Shown: one piece after another, positions 22,616 through 31,354 of the stretch
Layout of the letters: each line of letters starts with the position of its first letter
How positions within the stretch are numbered: position 1 is the stretch's first letter
NCBI GenBank assembly: GCA_023435335.1
Contig: JAEYRU010000197.1
Span: 1-37,599, forward strand
Source of the DNA: Pseudomonadota bacterium
GTDB taxonomy: Bacteria; Pseudomonadota; Alphaproteobacteria; Rhizobiales; Rhizobiaceae
Reading direction: 5' to 3'
Length of the DNA: 37,599 nt
The notes under the pieces: generated by a model
Database searches by the model: none
Told to the model about the DNA's origin: nothing
What the model saw: only the letters and a program-made list of their open reading frames with translations
Made by a program: the position numbers and the translations under genes

Positions 22616-23617
22616 CTATTCCGACGCGCCGGCCTGCTCGATGAGCGCCTTCCAACCGGCGACCTGCCTCTCCATGAACTCGCGCGTCTGGTCGACGTCG
22701 TAGTCCCGGAACTCGATCGCGAGTTCGGCATAGCGCTCCTTCGCCTTCTCCGTCTGGAGCGCCTCGCGCGTCTTGGAGTTGAGGTACTCGACGATCTCCC
22801 TGGGCGTGTCCTTCGGCGCGAAGATCGCGGTCCAGGAGTCGACGAAGTAGTTCTTCACGCCTGCTTCATCGATTGTCTGCACATCGGGCAGAGCCGCAGA
22901 CTTGTCCGGACCGGTCATGACGATCGGGGTCACGCTCCCGGAGCGGATGAAGGGCATTGCCGAGGAAATGTCGAGGATCGCCGCCGAGGCGCGGCCGGCG
23001 ATGACGTCGGTCAAGGCTTCCACATTGCCCTTGTAGGGGACCGGGATCATTTTCAGGCCCGCGTGCAACTCGAGGCCCTTGCGCGCGAACTCGCCGACCG
23101 CCGTCCAGCCCGCGTAGGTGAGTTCGCCTTCATGCGCCTTCCCGTATTCGATCAGCTCGGGCAGCGTCTTGATGTTCAGGTTGTTGGCGACCACCATCAC
23201 GTAGGGCGTGTAGCCCGTGAGCGCCACCGGCTGCAGGTCCTCGAGCGGCTTGTAGTCCGCCGCCTTGTTGGTCACCGGATTGATGGCGATGGTCGAGGCC
23301 ACGCCCATGACGACCGTGTAGCCGTCCGGCTCGGCCGCGATGCCCCGCTTCGTTCCCGCGATGCCCGCCGTGGCCGGAACGTTCTCAACGATGACGCGCT
23401 GGCCGATGATTGGGGCGATAGCCTCGCCCCAGATGCGGGTCTGGGTATCGGAACCGCCGCCCGCGGCGAAGGGAACGACTGCCGTGATTGGCTTGCTGGG
23501 ATAGTCCTGAGCCAGCGCACCCTGCGTAGTCGATGCGAAAGGCAGCAATGCCGCCGCGAGAAGAGCACTGAGCATCGACCGCCGTCCGCGGCGATCTGTT
23601 ATGAGCGACAATTCCAT
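22616..23617 (-). CDS. tctC: Tripartite tricarboxylate transporter binding protein, TctC/Bug family
   Basis: A 333-residue periplasmic binding protein. The ATG at 23617 follows GGAGG and starts a long Arg-rich signal sequence (MELSLITDRRGRRSMLSALLAAALLPF, cleaved near GALAQ). Mature-protein marks are DYPSKPITAVVPFAAGGGSDTQTR, IGQRVIVENVPATAGIAGTKRGIAAEPDGYTVVMG and PVPYKGNVEALTDVIAGRA. These are the standard Bug-family ligand-loop patterns that hold a carboxylate. It is the first gene of the tctCBA set, with 85 bases before tctB. Ligand not determinable; Bug proteins bind many mono-, di- and tricarboxylates and aromatic acids. Confidence 0.93.
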   Translation of the reverse strand: MELSLITDRRGRRSMLSALLAAALLPFASTTQGALAQDYPSKPITAVVPFAAGGGSDTQTRIWGEAIAPIIGQRVIVENVPATAGIAGTKRGIAAEPDGYTVVMGVASTIAINPVTNKAADYKPLEDLQPVALTGYTPYVMVVANNLNIKTLPELIEYGKAHEGELTYAGWTAVGEFARKGLELHAGLKMIPVPYKGNVEALTDVIAGRASAAILDISSAMPFIRSGSVTPIVMTGPDKSAALPDVQTIDEAGVKNYFVDSWTAIFAPKDTPREIVEYLNSKTREALQTEKAKERYAELAIEFRDYDVDQTREFMERQVAGWKALIEQAGASE

Positions 23618-23827
23618 CTGTATTCCTCCCTGGTCGACTTTTGATCCGCCGCGAGGGTACGGGATCTGAGGCAGCAATACGGGCCGAACCGGCGCAGCGG
23701 CGATGAAGACGGCCAAAGACTAGTTCAAAGATCCGGTCGCCGGTGTCCTCCCAGACCATTGTTTCACCCTGTGAAAACACGCCAGCTGGCGAACAGGCAG
23801 TACATTGCTTCCCCGGCCCTGGCCGGC

Positions 23828-24580
23828 CTAACGCTGTGCGCCCATGACATCGAGGATGGCGCCGGTCACCAGGGACGCCTTGTCGGAGAGCAGCCACACG
23901 ATGGCCTCGGCAACCTCCTCCGGGCGGCCGGCGCGGCCGAGCGGGTTCTTGGCGGCAAATTCCTTGACCCTGTCGGCCTGCCCGGCCTTCGCATGGATCG
24001 GCGTGTCGATCATCCCGGGGCGAATGGCATTGATGCGAACGCCGTCCCTCGCGACTTCGACTGCCAGGCCTTTGGTCATGGTGTCGACCGCTGCCTTGGA
24101 ACCGGCATAGTGAATGAAACGGCCAGGCGATCCGGTCAGCGCCCCGATGGACGAGATGTTGACGATGCTACCGCCCTTGCCTCCGAACTTCGTGGACATC
24201 CGCCTGATGGCCTCGCGGCATGCGATGAGGACGCCGACCGTGTTGACGGCAAAGAGGTCCATCGCTTCCTGGAATTCGTAGCTGTCCGCCGTGCGGTGCC
24301 TGGGGCCGTTTACGCCGGCGTTGTTGACCAGCCCGGTCACGGGTCCGAATGCCCTGTCGGTTTCCTCGAACATGCGAATGATGTCGGCTTCCGAGCCCAT
24401 GTCCGCACGGATCGCGACAGCCTTGCCGCCGGCCTTCTCGACGTCGGCGACAACTCCCAGCGCCAGGTCCTCCGAACTCTTGTAGTTGACGACGACGTGC
24501 GCGCCGGAGGCGCCTAGCAGGCGCGCGGTCGAAGCGCCTATGCCGCTGCTCGCGCCTGTTACGATGAAAACCTTCTGCAT
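23828..24580 (-). CDS. Short-chain dehydrogenase/reductase (classical SDR, FabG-like)
   Basis: A 250-residue NAD(P)-dependent oxidoreductase. Cofactor motif TGASSGIG is at 8-15, NNAG at 86-89, and catalytic Ser144, Tyr158 and Lys162 are in NISSIGA...YAGSK. Asn and a Lys after the second strand (VVVNYKSS) suggest NADPH, but this is not certain. The end is GAILDVMGAQR, where most members have DVSGG. It stands 210 bases upstream of tctC on the same strand and could belong to the same pathway, for example oxidising or reducing a hydroxy acid imported by Tct. A sugar dehydrogenase that feeds the lactonase at 19448 is another possibility. Both roles are guesses. Confidence 0.9.
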   Translation of the reverse strand: MQKVFIVTGASSGIGASTARLLGASGAHVVVNYKSSEDLALGVVADVEKAGGKAVAIRADMGSEADIIRMFEETDRAFGPVTGLVNNAGVNGPRHRTADSYEFQEAMDLFAVNTVGVLIACREAIRRMSTKFGGKGGSIVNISSIGALTGSPGRFIHYAGSKAAVDTMTKGLAVEVARDGVRINAIRPGMIDTPIHAKAGQADRVKEFAAKNPLGRAGRPEEVAEAIVWLLSDKASLVTGAILDVMGAQR

Positions 24581-24953
24581 GTGTGCCTCGTTCGTTGACG
24601 TCGTTCGGAGAATGCCGGCAGACGCGATCGCCGGGATGCCCCTCTCGCGGGTCCCGGCCCTGATGCAACTCTCTTCCCTGCGGACAACATGCGACAGCGA
24701 CCCGCGCCGAAACAGGCTGAAGGCGGCGGGTTTCAGTGCGTGAAATTCGTGGGATATCGACCGGGCGGGTCCCGTACAAACCCCGGCCGGGCCGCCGGGT
24801 CTAGCTTGCCGGAAGACCGGAAGTCAGAAGGCCACCGGAATCACTGTCCGGCGGACGCCGCAAGCACCCCACCTCGAGATCGTGCTGCCAGCCGGCGGGG
24901 TGCGGCCAGCATTGGCAGGCCGCATTCTGGACCTGCCCCCGGCGAGGCCTGCC
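24581..24953. other. Intergenic region with one hairpin downstream of the alcohol dehydrogenase gene
   Basis: This 373-base gap should contain the promoter of the dehydrogenase at 23828-24580 and the 3' end of the gene at 24954-26126. The clearest element is an inverted repeat, TGCGGCC at 24901-24907 with GGCCGCA at 24918-24924 and a 10-base loop, 30 bases after the alcohol dehydrogenase stop. It could be a terminator stem, without a T-run. I found no gene and no convincing promoter boxes in the rest. Confidence 0.4.
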
Positions 24954-26126
24954 TCATGGCTTCATGACAACCTTGATGCAGCCATCCTTCTTGTCGCGGA
25001 AGGACTTGTAGAGTTCCGGTCCCTCCTCGAGCGAGGCCCTGTGCGTGATGACGAAGGAAGGATCGATCTCGCCGTCGACCACCTTCTGCAACAGGGGCTC
25101 GAGATAGCGGTGCGTATGGGTCTGTCCCATCCTGAAGGTCAGCCCCTTGTTCATCGCCGCCCCGAAGGGGATGTGGTCGAGCATGCCGATGTAGACGCCG
25201 GGCACCGAGATGGTGCCGCCCTTGCGGCAGGAGAAGATCGCCTCGCGCAGCACATGCGGCCTGTCGGTGCCGATATGCAATGCTGCCTTGGCCTTGTCGA
25301 GCATCGCGTCGGCGCTGGCGCCGGCGTCGGATTCGGTGCCCACGCAGTCGATGCAGCGGTCGGGACCTCGCCCGCCCGTCATCTCCATCAGGGCCTCGTA
25401 GACCTTCGCCTCCTTGAAATCGATTGTCTCGGCGCGGCCGTGCGTGCGCGCCATCGCCAGCCGCTCGGGCACGCCGTCTATGGCGATGACCCGGCCGGCT
25501 CCCATCATCCAGGCGCTCTGGATGGCGAATTGGCCAACAGGTCCGCAACCCCAGACAGCGACCGTGTCCCCCTCCTCGATGCCGGCATTCTCCGCAGCCA
25601 TCCAACCGGTGGGAAAGATGTCGGAGAGGAACAGCACCTGATCATCGTCCATCCCGTCCGGCACCTTGATCGGGCCGACATCGGCGTAGGGGACACGCAG
25701 ATATTCCGCCTGTCCGCCCGCGTATCCCCCCAGCATGTGCGAGTAGCCGAGCAGGCCGGAGGGCGAGTGTCCCATCACCTTGATCGCCTGTTCGGCATTG
25801 CGGTTCGAGCGGTCGCAGAGCGAGAACAGCTGCTTCCTGCAGAAATAGCATTCGCCGCAGGCAAGGTTGAACGGCACGACCACGCGGTCGCCCACTTTGA
25901 ATTTCGAGTGACCTTTGCCGACGTCGATGACTTCGCCCATTGTCTCGTGCCCGAGCACGTCGCCCGACTCCATCGTAGGCATGTAGCCGTTCATCAGGTG
26001 CAGATCCGACCCGCATATCGCGCAGGAAGTCACCCTGATGATGATGTCGCGATCGTCTTCGATCACGGGATCGTCGACCGTGTCGCAGCGTATGTCGCCC
26101 TTTCCGTGCCAGCAGAGTGCCTTCAT
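24954..26126 (-). CDS. Zinc-dependent alcohol dehydrogenase (formaldehyde-dehydrogenase-like group)
   Basis: A 390-residue MDR-family enzyme. Catalytic zinc ligands are Cys38 (CAICGSD) and His60-Glu61 (GHETMGEV). A structural zinc is held by Cys90, Cys93, Cys96 and Cys104 (CGECYFCRKQLFSLC). The NAD-binding GCGPVG is near residue 194. A long insert around 105-150 (NRNAEQAIKVMGHSPSGLLGYSHMLGGYAGGQAEYLRVPYADVG) is the mark of glutathione-independent formaldehyde dehydrogenase and related proteins. The substrate in this subgroup is often unknown, and these genes frequently sit in general-stress loci. Here the neighbour across the divergent gap is a DUF892 stress gene, which supports a stress or detoxification role. 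Confidence 0.92.
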   Translation of the reverse strand: MKALCWHGKGDIRCDTVDDPVIEDDRDIIIRVTSCAICGSDLHLMNGYMPTMESGDVLGHETMGEVIDVGKGHSKFKVGDRVVVPFNLACGECYFCRKQLFSLCDRSNRNAEQAIKVMGHSPSGLLGYSHMLGGYAGGQAEYLRVPYADVGPIKVPDGMDDDQVLFLSDIFPTGWMAAENAGIEEGDTVAVWGCGPVGQFAIQSAWMMGAGRVIAIDGVPERLAMARTHGRAETIDFKEAKVYEALMEMTGGRGPDRCIDCVGTESDAGASADAMLDKAKAALHIGTDRPHVLREAIFSCRKGGTISVPGVYIGMLDHIPFGAAMNKGLTFRMGQTHTHRYLEPLLQKVVDGEIDPSFVITHRASLEEGPELYKSFRDKKDGCIKVVMKP

Positions 26127-26387
26127 TCGCCGTATCCTTCTTCGCGTTGCCGTGTGGAGTGGAGAGCCCCTCGTTGGCCTGCCTCGACCGGCAGACCAGG
26201 CCTCTCTTCAACGAGCTGGGGGTGGTTCGAAAGCCGAACCGCGGCATCAGAAGAAGGTTCCGGAGCGAGCGTGCGGGATTTCTGCAGGCGCGTGCGAGGT
26301 CTACGGAACCGGGTTCGACGTCCTTCGTTGAACTGCGGCGATCACGCCCATGTGAGCAAACTCACCTCAGTTCCGAAAGGGAAAGAA

Positions 26388-26897
26388 ATGGCCAAGGAAA
26401 AGACGCTGGAAGACCTCTTCCACGACACGCTTAAGGACATCTATTACGCCGAACGCAAGATCCTGAAGGCGCTGCCGAAGATGAAGCGTGCGGCCCAGTC
26501 GGCCGAACTCAAAGCCGCCTTCGACAAGCACAAGGAAGAAACCGAGACGCAGGTCGAGCGCCTGCAGCAGGTGTTCGAGATCATCGGCAAGCGGGCCCAG
26601 GGAAAGACCTGCGACGCCATCGAGGGCATCATCTCCGAGGGCGAAGAGATCATGGACGAGTTCAAGGGCACGGCAGCGCTCGATGCCGGGCTGATCTCCG
26701 CGGCCCAGGCTGTCGAGCACTACGAGATCACCCGCTACGGCACGCTGAAGCGCTGGGCGACGGAACTCGGGATGGCGGACGCCGCCAAGCTGCTCGACGC
26801 CACGCTCCAGGAAGAGTCCAAGACCGACAGCGACCTCACCAAGCTCGCCGACGCCTCCGCCAACGAGCGGGCGAAGGCCAAGAAGGCTGCGGCCTGA
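26388..26897 (+). CDS. DUF892/YciE-YciF-family ferritin-like stress protein
   Basis: A 169-residue, entirely helical protein. Conserved family patterns are LEDLFHDTLKDIYYAERKILKALPKM at the start, KHKEETETQVERLQQVFEIIG, LISAAQAVEHYEITRYGTL and LLDATLQEESKTDSDLTKLA. The glutamates and histidines in these helices make a ferritin-like di-metal four-helix bundle. YciE and YciF are induced by osmotic and general stress in enterobacteria, and their biochemical role is unclear. The C-terminus is a Lys/Ala-rich tail (NERAKAKKAAA). The ATG at 26388 is preceded by AAGGGAAAG. A long in-frame extension upstream over the alcohol dehydrogenase is rejected. It ends in a strong terminator. Confidence 0.92.
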   Translation: MAKEKTLEDLFHDTLKDIYYAERKILKALPKMKRAAQSAELKAAFDKHKEETETQVERLQQVFEIIGKRAQGKTCDAIEGIISEGEEIMDEFKGTAALDAGLISAAQAVEHYEITRYGTLKRWATELGMADAAKLLDATLQEESKTDSDLTKLADASANERAKAKKAAA

Positions 26898-26902
26898 TCC
26901 GC

Positions 26903-26930
26903 AAAGGCCCCGGGACGTCCCGGGGCCTTT
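26903..26930 (+). terminator. Rho-independent terminator of the DUF892 gene
   Basis: A perfect 28-base palindrome, with left half AAAGGCCCCGGGAC and its complement, folding as a GC-rich stem with a tight ACGT loop and ending in CTTTCTT. It begins 5 bases after the stop codon. The A-tract on the left also makes it usable from the other strand. Confidence 0.92.
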
Positions 26931-27027
26931 CTTCTGCAAACCCTACTCTTCAAGACGAGCCGCACGATCGGTCTCGGCGCGCACTCGCACGGGCCTGGGC
27001 CGCGCCTCCGCGGCTGGCGACAGCTGG

Positions 27028-27264
27028 TTACTGTCCGGGAGCCGTGCTTGGAATTCCTCCCCCAGTGCTTGTCTGCGGGGTGGGATCCCGGTCTTCTTCC
27101 GCGCTCTCCGCCCCCTCCGGCGTTTCGATCACGTTCCCGGCCGGGTATGCGGACGTATCCTCGCTGGACGTGGCGTCGGGCTCCGGCTCGCCGCAGGCGG
27201 CAAGGGACAACGCCATGACGAGCGCTGCGGCTTTCAGAGAATGGATACGGAACAGTTCAAGCAT
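27028..27264 (-). CDS. Small lipoprotein
   Basis: A 78-residue protein beginning at the ATG at 27264 (GAAGG nearby). The N-terminus (MLELFRIHSLKAAALVMALSLAAC) is a lipoprotein signal with lipobox LAAC, so Cys24 should be lipidated. The mature part is acidic and low in complexity (GEPEPDATSSEDTS, ETPEGAESAEED) and has no fold that I recognise. An upstream ATG at 27363 would place 33 residues before the signal and is unlikely. It lies alone between a terminator and the GNAT-like gene. Such short acidic lipoproteins are common in Rhizobiales, and the function is unknown. Confidence 0.65.
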   Translation of the reverse strand: MLELFRIHSLKAAALVMALSLAACGEPEPDATSSEDTSAYPAGNVIETPEGAESAEEDRDPTPQTSTGGGIPSTAPGQ

Positions 27265-27412
27265 GCTGGCACCTTCGGCTTTGATCTCCCAACCGAGCGC
27301 CGGGAACATTGTTCCGCTAGGGACTTCCGCCGCGTGGAGATGATTGGCCTCGCATGCCAGCATCAGCGGCAGCGCCCTTCACGAGGCGGGTTGGCGCATC
27401 GGCGCCGCCATT

Positions 27413-28585
27413 TCACCCGAGTTCCTCGGTCGGACCATGCCGCTCCGGCAGTTGCTTCACGAACATCCGGTGCGTCTTGTAGCGCGTGCCGCCGGCGGCC
27501 TCTGCTACCTGGATCATCTGCGCGTTCGTCTCGAGGATCAGGCTCATCTCCGCATGCAGGTAGCCCTTGTCCAGCGAAGCCATTGACTGCAGGTACACGA
27601 GCCCCCAATGCACGCCCTGTTTTCGGTAGGGCTCCAGCACTCCCATGGCTGTGAAACGGACAGACTTGATCCTCCTTGGGCGTGCATACCAAAGGAGCTT
27701 GAGGAACCCGAAGGGAAAGAGCCGCCCGTCGCGGATCTTGATGGTGGCCTCGTTGATGTTGGGAAGCGCTATCGAAAAGCCGACCAGTTCTCCCTGAGCA
27801 TTCTCGGCGAGATAGATCAGGTCGCAGTCGACGATCTGGATGAGCTCGTGCACCAGATGCATGAACTCATCGTGTGTCGACTTCGTCCAAAGCCAGTTCT
27901 TCTCCCAGGCGTCGCTGTAGACCCGCCAGATGCGCGCAGCCTCCTTGTGAATGTCCGCCTTCGGTAGTCGGCGAAAGGTGCAGGCGCTCGCATCGATAAG
28001 GCACTGGCCGCTTTCCAGCAGCCATTGGGGAGCCTTTTCTCTCTCGATCATGTAGCAGTAAAGATCGACGTCCCTTTCGAAGCCCTGACTTTCCACCAGT
28101 CGTTGGTAATAGGGCGGATTGTACGCGATCATGACAAAACTGGGCTTGTCGAAAGCGTCTATCTGCAGGCCGAGTTCGCCGTTTACATTTGGGCTGAAGG
28201 GACCACGGATCCTGTCGTGGCCCCAGATGCGCGCCTGATCGTGGACGGCGGCGAAAAGAGCCCCGGCGACCTGATCGTCATCGACGCATTCGAAGAACCC
28301 GAAATGGGTGCAGGCTTCCTCGAACGTTTCGCAGTGAGCAGGGTTGTTGATCGCCGCGATCCTGCCAACCGGTTCGTTGCCACGATAGGCAACGAACAGC
28401 ACACGTGTCGCGCGCCGATAGAATGGGTGCTTGTCCGTGTCCAGCGCCTCATGCTGCTGCGAGCGCAGGGGAGGAACCCAATAAGGGTTCTCCCGATGGA
28501 GCCGATAAGGAATCTCGATGAAGTCGGCGTATTCACGCCCGCCCTCGGCAGTCCGCACGACCACCTTGCTTAACTGTTGCAGCAT
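27413..28585 (-). CDS. GNAT-like protein of about 390 residues, function unknown
   Basis: A 390-residue soluble protein. The N-terminal part (FIEIPYRLHRENPYWVPPLRSQQHEALD, RATRVLFVAYRGNEPVGRIAAINNPAH) looks like the start of an acetyltransferase fold. The C-terminal part has an acetyl-CoA-loop-like stretch, FTAMGVLEPYRKQGVHWGLVYLQ, with a second GNAT-like strand pattern (LVGFSIALPNINEA). It may therefore hold two GNAT-type units, or one large one. Length and opening resemble the family of E. coli YghO, but I cannot confirm this by eye. No signal peptide or membrane segment. It has neither a partner gene nor a clear operon. The substrate is unknown. Confidence 0.72.
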   Translation of the reverse strand: MLQQLSKVVVRTAEGGREYADFIEIPYRLHRENPYWVPPLRSQQHEALDTDKHPFYRRATRVLFVAYRGNEPVGRIAAINNPAHCETFEEACTHFGFFECVDDDQVAGALFAAVHDQARIWGHDRIRGPFSPNVNGELGLQIDAFDKPSFVMIAYNPPYYQRLVESQGFERDVDLYCYMIEREKAPQWLLESGQCLIDASACTFRRLPKADIHKEAARIWRVYSDAWEKNWLWTKSTHDEFMHLVHELIQIVDCDLIYLAENAQGELVGFSIALPNINEATIKIRDGRLFPFGFLKLLWYARPRRIKSVRFTAMGVLEPYRKQGVHWGLVYLQSMASLDKGYLHAEMSLILETNAQMIQVAEAAGGTRYKTHRMFVKQLPERHGPTEELG

Positions 28586-28751
28586 ACTTGCCCGCCAGAC
28601 TCCATGTGGAGATTAACCGGCCGGAAGAGTCCCGCGGCCACGGGTTGCCATCGCTCTTTCAGGCGGCCTATCCCTGCATTGACTCAAATCATTTTCAAGC
28701 CGGCCCGGTGCATGTAGCTATATGTCCGCTCACCTCGAACACACAGCCTCA

Positions 28752-29342
28752 ATGCGCATTTCATTTCGTCTGGCCATCGCTGCCCTCGCGCTGCTGGGCA
28801 TGTTGGCGTCGCCGGCTCGCGCGGCGGCTGATCCTCAGATATTCTTCGAGCGAACACAGGTTAGGCTGGCGGCTATCGCCGCCGCCCCCGCAAACGCTCG
28901 CCGGCGCGCCTGCGAAACGCTGGTTCTGGACGTTTTCGATATCACGACGCTTGCACGCACGGTGGCCTCCCCCGGACATTGGAGCATCATGCGTACGGAA
29001 ACGCGCGAGGAGTTGGCCGACGCCGTTGCCGCCCGCCTTGCGAGGGAATGCGTCGCCATGGTCGATCGAGCGAACCCCGGTCTGGCCAGGATAGGCAGGA
29101 TACGCGAAGTCCCGGGCGGCCTGCGGCTGACGGTCCTCATGCCCGACGACCAGGGCAAGGAGCGGGTCGTCGTCTGGTCGTTGAGGACCGGCGGCCGGCT
29201 CGGCTGGATCGCAATCGACCTCTCCATCGACGGGCGCGCTGCGGCCGCCACTCTTCAGCAGGATTTCGAGGCCGCCCTGACGGCAAGGCCTGGTCCAGTC
29301 AGCAGCGCCGTGGCGTATTTCGCTTCCATGGGAACGAAATGA
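28752..29342 (+). CDS. Secreted MlaC/Ttg2D-like protein
   Basis: A 196-residue protein with a signal peptide (MRISFRLAIAALALLGMLA, cleaved near PARA). The mature part has the MlaC pattern in short form: LVLDVFDITTLARTVASPGHWSIMRTETREELADAV, followed by strands GGLRLTVLMP and ERVVVWSLRTGGRLGWIAIDLSIDGRAAAATLQQDFEAAL. MlaC carries phospholipid across the periplasm between the outer membrane and the MlaFEDB complex. An ATG at 28722 in frame would add 10 residues; neither start has a strong ribosome binding site. The TGA overlaps the next ATG by 4 bases, so it is in an operon with a LolD-like ATPase. No MlaE or MlaD is present. Divergent, so moderate confidence. Confidence 0.72.
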   Translation: MRISFRLAIAALALLGMLASPARAAADPQIFFERTQVRLAAIAAAPANARRRACETLVLDVFDITTLARTVASPGHWSIMRTETREELADAVAARLARECVAMVDRANPGLARIGRIREVPGGLRLTVLMPDDQGKERVVVWSLRTGGRLGWIAIDLSIDGRAAAATLQQDFEAALTARPGPVSSAVAYFASMGTK

Positions 29343-30034
29343 AAGAAACGGAATTGCTGCGGCTGGAAGGCATAAGGCGGGTCTTCGACAAGGGCAGGAT
29401 CGTCGCACTTGCCGGCGTCGACATCGCCTTTCAAGCAAATCAGAGCGTTGCGCTGGTCGGCCGTAGCGGTAGCGGCAAGTCCTGCCTGCTCAACATCGCC
29501 TCCGGTCTCGACCGCCCTGATGCCGGACGGGTCTTCTGGAAAGGTCGTCAAATCTCCTCCCGGCGCGACTGGTCGCTCTTGCGGCGTGCCGAAATCGGCA
29601 TCGTGTTCCAGGAGTTTCATCTCCTGCCCACGCTGACGGCACGGCAGAACGTCGAGCTGACGCTGGTGGGCTCCGCTGTTTCTCCTCCCGAGCGGAACCG
29701 TCGCATCGAGAGCATGCTCGAGCGGGTCGGCTTGTCGGAACGAATGGACAATCTGCCCTCCGAAATGTCCGGTGGGGAGCGCCAACGGGTGGCCATTGCG
29801 CGAGCTCTGGTACGCGGACCGACGATCCTGCTTGCGGACGAGCCGACGGGGAATCTGGATAGCGGCAACGCCGAGTCCGTAGCGGGCCTGCTTTTCGAAC
29901 TGTATCGGGAACTCGGAATGGCACTGGTAATCGTCACGCACGACCATGCACTGGCGGCAAAATGCGAACGTCTGGTGCAGTTGGCCGACGGCCGTATTGT
30001 AGGCGACAACCCGGAAAGCGCGGCAGCGGCATGA
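29339..30034 (+). CDS. ABC transporter ATPase, LolD/MacB type
   Basis: A 231-residue ATPase. Walker A GRSGSGKS is at 41-48, a Q-loop with the LolD/MacB pattern IGIVFQEFHLLPTLTARQNVEL, signature MSGGERQ at 143-149, Walker B ILLADEP at 163-169 followed by TGNLDSGNAE, and H-loop VIVTHDHALA. The TGNLDS motif and FHLLPTLT loop are typical of the LolCDE/MacB/FtsE group, which works on lipoproteins, envelope lipids or peptides and not on sugar uptake. The ATG at 29339 overlaps the MlaC-like stop, and the TGA overlaps the permease start. Together these make a tightly coupled three-gene unit. Confidence 0.92.
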   Translation: MKETELLRLEGIRRVFDKGRIVALAGVDIAFQANQSVALVGRSGSGKSCLLNIASGLDRPDAGRVFWKGRQISSRRDWSLLRRAEIGIVFQEFHLLPTLTARQNVELTLVGSAVSPPERNRRIESMLERVGLSERMDNLPSEMSGGERQRVAIARALVRGPTILLADEPTGNLDSGNAESVAGLLFELYRELGMALVIVTHDHALAAKCERLVQLADGRIVGDNPESAAAA

Positions 30035-31155
30035 CACTGGTCGGATTCGCCATGAACAACCTGTCCCGCAGGCCGGCCCGAACTACACTGACGATTCTCG
30101 GAATTGCCCTCGCCATCGGTACGGCCGTGGCGCTTCTGGCGCTTGGGCGTGGCATCACCGAAAGTCTTTCGCAAAGTTTCGACGAGCGGGGCACCGAACT
30201 CGTGGTGGCCCCCCGCAACATCGTCGACGTCACGGGGATGCGCCTCCCTGAGGCTATGGGGACGGTCCTGGCCTCGATCGAAGGGGTGGCGGAGGTGACG
30301 GGCGAACTCGTCGCTTTCACGAGCACCGGCGCCGGCCAGCATGTGCTCGTGACGGGATGGCCTGCCGACGCGCCCGATTGGGATGGGGTGCCGATCGCCT
30401 CCGGCGGTCTCCCGACGGCTGGGAGGCACGAGGTGATGCTGGGCGACGTCATCGCTGAAACTCTCGGCGCGAGCACGGGAGATCGCGTGGAGTTGTTCGA
30501 CGAGGAATTCCTCGTGTCCGGTATCACAGGTTACGGGACCGCTGTGAATCGGGGAATGGCCGTCATGCATCTTCCCGTTCTCCAGGAAGCGGCTTTCCGT
30601 GAAGGACAGGTCAGCTACTTCTCGGTGAGGCTGCGGAGCGGACTTGGGCCAACAGGCGCCGCGGCAGTCCGCGAACTGATTTCCGCCGCCCTGCCTGTCA
30701 CCGTTTCCGACATGCAGGAATTGGCCCAGGAGCTCCAGAGCGACCGCAACATCGCGGTGTTGCAGGCAGTCTCGAAAGCAATATCCGTTGTCGCCATCGT
30801 CATGGGGGCGCTGAACCTGTTGGCCACGCTGCTGCTCTCGGTGCAGGAACGAACCCGCGAGATCGGCATGCTCGCCTCGATCGGATGGAGTGACCGTCTG
30901 GTCATAGCGCTAGTGGTGCTCGAAGGCCTCTTCCTGGGACTGGCCGGCTGCGCGGGCGGCATTGTCATCGGAATAACCGCAGCGTCGTTCTTCAGTGCGA
31001 TACCCGCCCTTGGCGACATCATCGCTTTCACGCCGCGCGCCTCCGACATTGTCCTGCCATTGCTTTTCGCCATCCCGCTCTGTGCGGTTGGTTCCGCCTA
31101 TCCGGCATGGCGTGCCGTCCGGATGCTCCCTGCCGAGGCGTTGAGGCAGGCGTAG
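30031..31155 (+). CDS. ABC transporter permease, MacB/FtsX/LolC type
   Basis: A 374-residue inner-membrane protein with the four-helix MacB layout. Helix 1 is at about 20-42 (TTLTILGIALAIGTAVALLALGRG), followed by a large periplasmic domain at about 43-240, then three helices at about 250-275, 290-320 and 340-360. The cytoplasmic loop RTREIGMLASIGWSDR is the FtsX-family coupling motif. The protein ends in AYPAWRAVRMLPAEALRQ, also typical. It starts at an ATG that overlaps the ATPase stop (30031-30034). With only one permease gene it probably forms a homodimer. Its periplasmic domain would be the contact for the MlaC-like protein, which is inferred from the operon. Confidence 0.9.
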   Translation: MTLVGFAMNNLSRRPARTTLTILGIALAIGTAVALLALGRGITESLSQSFDERGTELVVAPRNIVDVTGMRLPEAMGTVLASIEGVAEVTGELVAFTSTGAGQHVLVTGWPADAPDWDGVPIASGGLPTAGRHEVMLGDVIAETLGASTGDRVELFDEEFLVSGITGYGTAVNRGMAVMHLPVLQEAAFREGQVSYFSVRLRSGLGPTGAAAVRELISAALPVTVSDMQELAQELQSDRNIAVLQAVSKAISVVAIVMGALNLLATLLLSVQERTREIGMLASIGWSDRLVIALVVLEGLFLGLAGCAGGIVIGITAASFFSAIPALGDIIAFTPRASDIVLPLLFAIPLCAVGSAYPAWRAVRMLPAEALRQA

Positions 31156-31354
31156 TGCTCCGTGACAATGAGCCTTGTTCGGCATCGGCAGGGATTGGCC
31201 GCTTGCCTGCGGCTGGGGGGGGAGCCTTCGCAAGTTCTTCCGCTAGATCTGTACCGCCCGGTGTCTGTCCGAAGCTTCGCTTGATGCACGTCAATGCGTC
31301 CATGCTGCATTCATGACGATATTGTCTTCGCAACACTGAACGGAGACATCCACA

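Noticed and set aside
24882..26387. A long in-frame extension upstream of the DUF892 protein
   Set aside because: The family length is about 165 residues, and a ribosome binding site lies directly before the ATG at 26388. The extension runs opposite the alcohol dehydrogenase gene.
26367..26939. A 190-codon frame opposite the DUF892 gene
   Set aside because: It covers the terminator palindrome and lacks any recognisable domain. The plus-strand gene fits its family over its whole length.
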